Shown here one piece after another: positions 63,279 through 64,000 of a DNA stretch of 64,000 nucleotides. The DNA lies in assembly GCF_010020825.1 (NCBI RefSeq), contig NZ_JAACJE010000001.1, forward strand, positions 2,604,001-2,668,000, read 5' to 3'. Position numbers and translations under genes: made by a program. Source of the stretch: Acidovorax sp. 210-6 (GTDB lineage Bacteria > Pseudomonadota > Gammaproteobacteria > Burkholderiales > Burkholderiaceae_C). Position 1 is the stretch's first letter, and the number at the start of each line of letters is the position of its first letter. The notes under the pieces were generated by a model that worked only from the letters and a program-made list of their open reading frames with translations, did not search any database and was not told the origin of the DNA.

Positions 63279-64000
63279 TCAGAAAAGGCGGCGCAGCAGG
63301 CCCATGACCTGGTCGAAACGCGGCCCGTATGGTGGGTAGAACAAGTGGCCCATGGCCCAGCGCGACTGCACCAGCACCGACTTCTGGTGGCAAAAACGCA
63401 GGAAGCCCTGCTCGCCATGGTAGGCGCCCCAGCCGCTGTCGCCCACACCGCCAAAAGGCAGGCCGTCGTGGGCAATGTGCATGAGCGTGTCGTTCACGGT
63501 GACCCCGCCGCTGACGGTGCGGCGCAGCACGTCGTCACGCACGGCGGTGTCGTTGCCGAACCAGTACAGCGCCAGCGGGCGCGGGCCGCTGTTGATGTGG
63601 GTGATGGCGTCGTCGAGGCGCTCGTAGGAGATCACGGGCAGGACGGGGCCGAAGATTTCTTCCTGCATGAGCTGCATGCCCGAGGTGGCACCGAACACCA
63701 GCACCGGCGCCATCTGGCGGCTGGTGCCGCCATCTTGCACCGCCGCCTGCGGCGTGGGCGATTCGCCAGGGGCCGGGTCCATGTTCTGCACGTCGGCCCC
63801 TTGGGTCTGCGCCTGCTGCACCATGGTGCGCAGGCGGGCCAGGTGGCGCGGGCTGATGATGGAAGCGTAGTCGGGGTTGCCCGCGATGCGCGGGAACAGC
63901 TGGGCCACGGCCGTGCGGAATGCTTCGGCAAACGCCGCCTCCTGGCCGCGCGGCAGCAGCACGTAGTCGGGGGCGATGCAGGTCTGCCCGGCATTGAGCA
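63279..64000 (-). CDS. Aldehyde dehydrogenase, coniferyl-aldehyde type, C-terminal part (runs off window)
   Basis: The last 240 residues of an NAD(P)-dependent aldehyde dehydrogenase. Reading from the edge, LNAGQTCIAPDYVLLP contains the catalytic Cys. EEIFGPVLPVISY is the conserved Glu-containing block, and LPFGGVGDSGWGAYHGEQGF is the C-terminal signature. The shape of the latter fits the coniferyl aldehyde dehydrogenase (CalB-like) subgroup. The N-terminal cofactor domain lies beyond base 64000. It oxidises an aldehyde to an acid; the natural substrate is not shown. Confidence 0.88.
   Translation of the reverse strand, partial: LNAGQTCIAPDYVLLPRGQEAAFAEAFRTAVAQLFPRIAGNPDYASIISPRHLARLRTMVQQAQTQGADVQNMDPAPGESPTPQAAVQDGGTSRQMAPVLVFGATSGMQLMQEEIFGPVLPVISYERLDDAITHINSGPRPLALYWFGNDTAVRDDVLRRTVSGGVTVNDTLMHIAHDGLPFGGVGDSGWGAYHGEQGFLRFCHQKSVLVQSRWAMGHLFYPPYGPRFDQVMGLLRRLF

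Overview
The window is a GC-rich chromosomal segment with dense gene packing on both strands. Gene content and order point to a betaproteobacterium of the family Comamonadaceae, close to Acidovorax, Diaphorobacter or Alicycliphilus. The main reasons are the TCA block (mdh-lyase-acnB divergent from gntR-sdhCDAB-sdhE-gltA), the RibB protein with a degraded GTP cyclohydrolase half, and a dispersed two-hairpin intergenic repeat that, from general knowledge, resembles elements seen in this family. The genus is an inference. There are no rRNA or tRNA genes, no CRISPR array, and no phage or insertion-sequence genes. This is core chromosome rather than an accessory island.

Layout. 1-6.4 kb: the start of a periplasmic binding protein, a small Hsp20, and a MacAB/TolC-type export operon with separate ATPase and permease, followed by a GST. 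6.4-8.2 kb: a minus-strand run of DUF2788, DUF2189 and a HAD hydrolase. 8.3-11.2 kb: a copper-uptake pair (DUF2946 protein and TonB-dependent copper receptor) with several inverted repeats in its leaders. 11.3-14.5 kb: rubredoxin, a RusA-like protein, a hemerythrin-GGDEF oxygen/c-di-GMP protein and ferrochelatase. 14.5-24.5 kb: transglutaminase-like, Sel1-repeat, rhomboid-TPR, nuclease, DHH phosphoesterase, ankyrin and TruC genes. 24.5-31.4 kb: a GGDEF/EAL protein, OmpA-like protein, YlqF GTPase, UbiA-family prenyltransferase and GshA. 31.5-35 kb: SDR, NUDIX, DUF427, DUF938 and ferredoxin. 35.2-42.6 kb: ribB-ribH-nusB, an aminotransferase, ybgC-tolQRA and trhP. 42.7-56.2 kb: a DUF3592 protein and the TCA block. 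56.3-64 kb: rnk, an acyltransferase, an ammonium transporter, dusC, a methyltransferase, a GNAT protein and a partial aldehyde dehydrogenase.

How the genes work together. Citrate synthase, aconitase B, malate dehydrogenase and all four succinate dehydrogenase subunits with their flavinylation factor sit in two divergent transcription units. The divergent promoter region contains a perfect 12-base palindrome lying inside the predicted gntR promoter spacer, so the GntR/UTRA regulator probably controls itself and perhaps both units. The riboflavin genes run into nusB, and YbgC-TolQRA form an envelope operon without tolB or pal here. The ammonium transporter has a well-matched sigma-54 promoter with an NtrC-like dyad upstream.

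The signals least explained by ordinary genes are non-coding. One is the dispersed repeat family (eight copies, two of them acting as apparent terminators, one carrying a stop codon, one forming a gene leader). The other is a tandem duplication carrying DnaA-box-like 9-mers at 33755-33999, with a related box at 21731. I see no convincing wholly new multi-gene system; those DNA elements and the regulatory architectures are the best leads.
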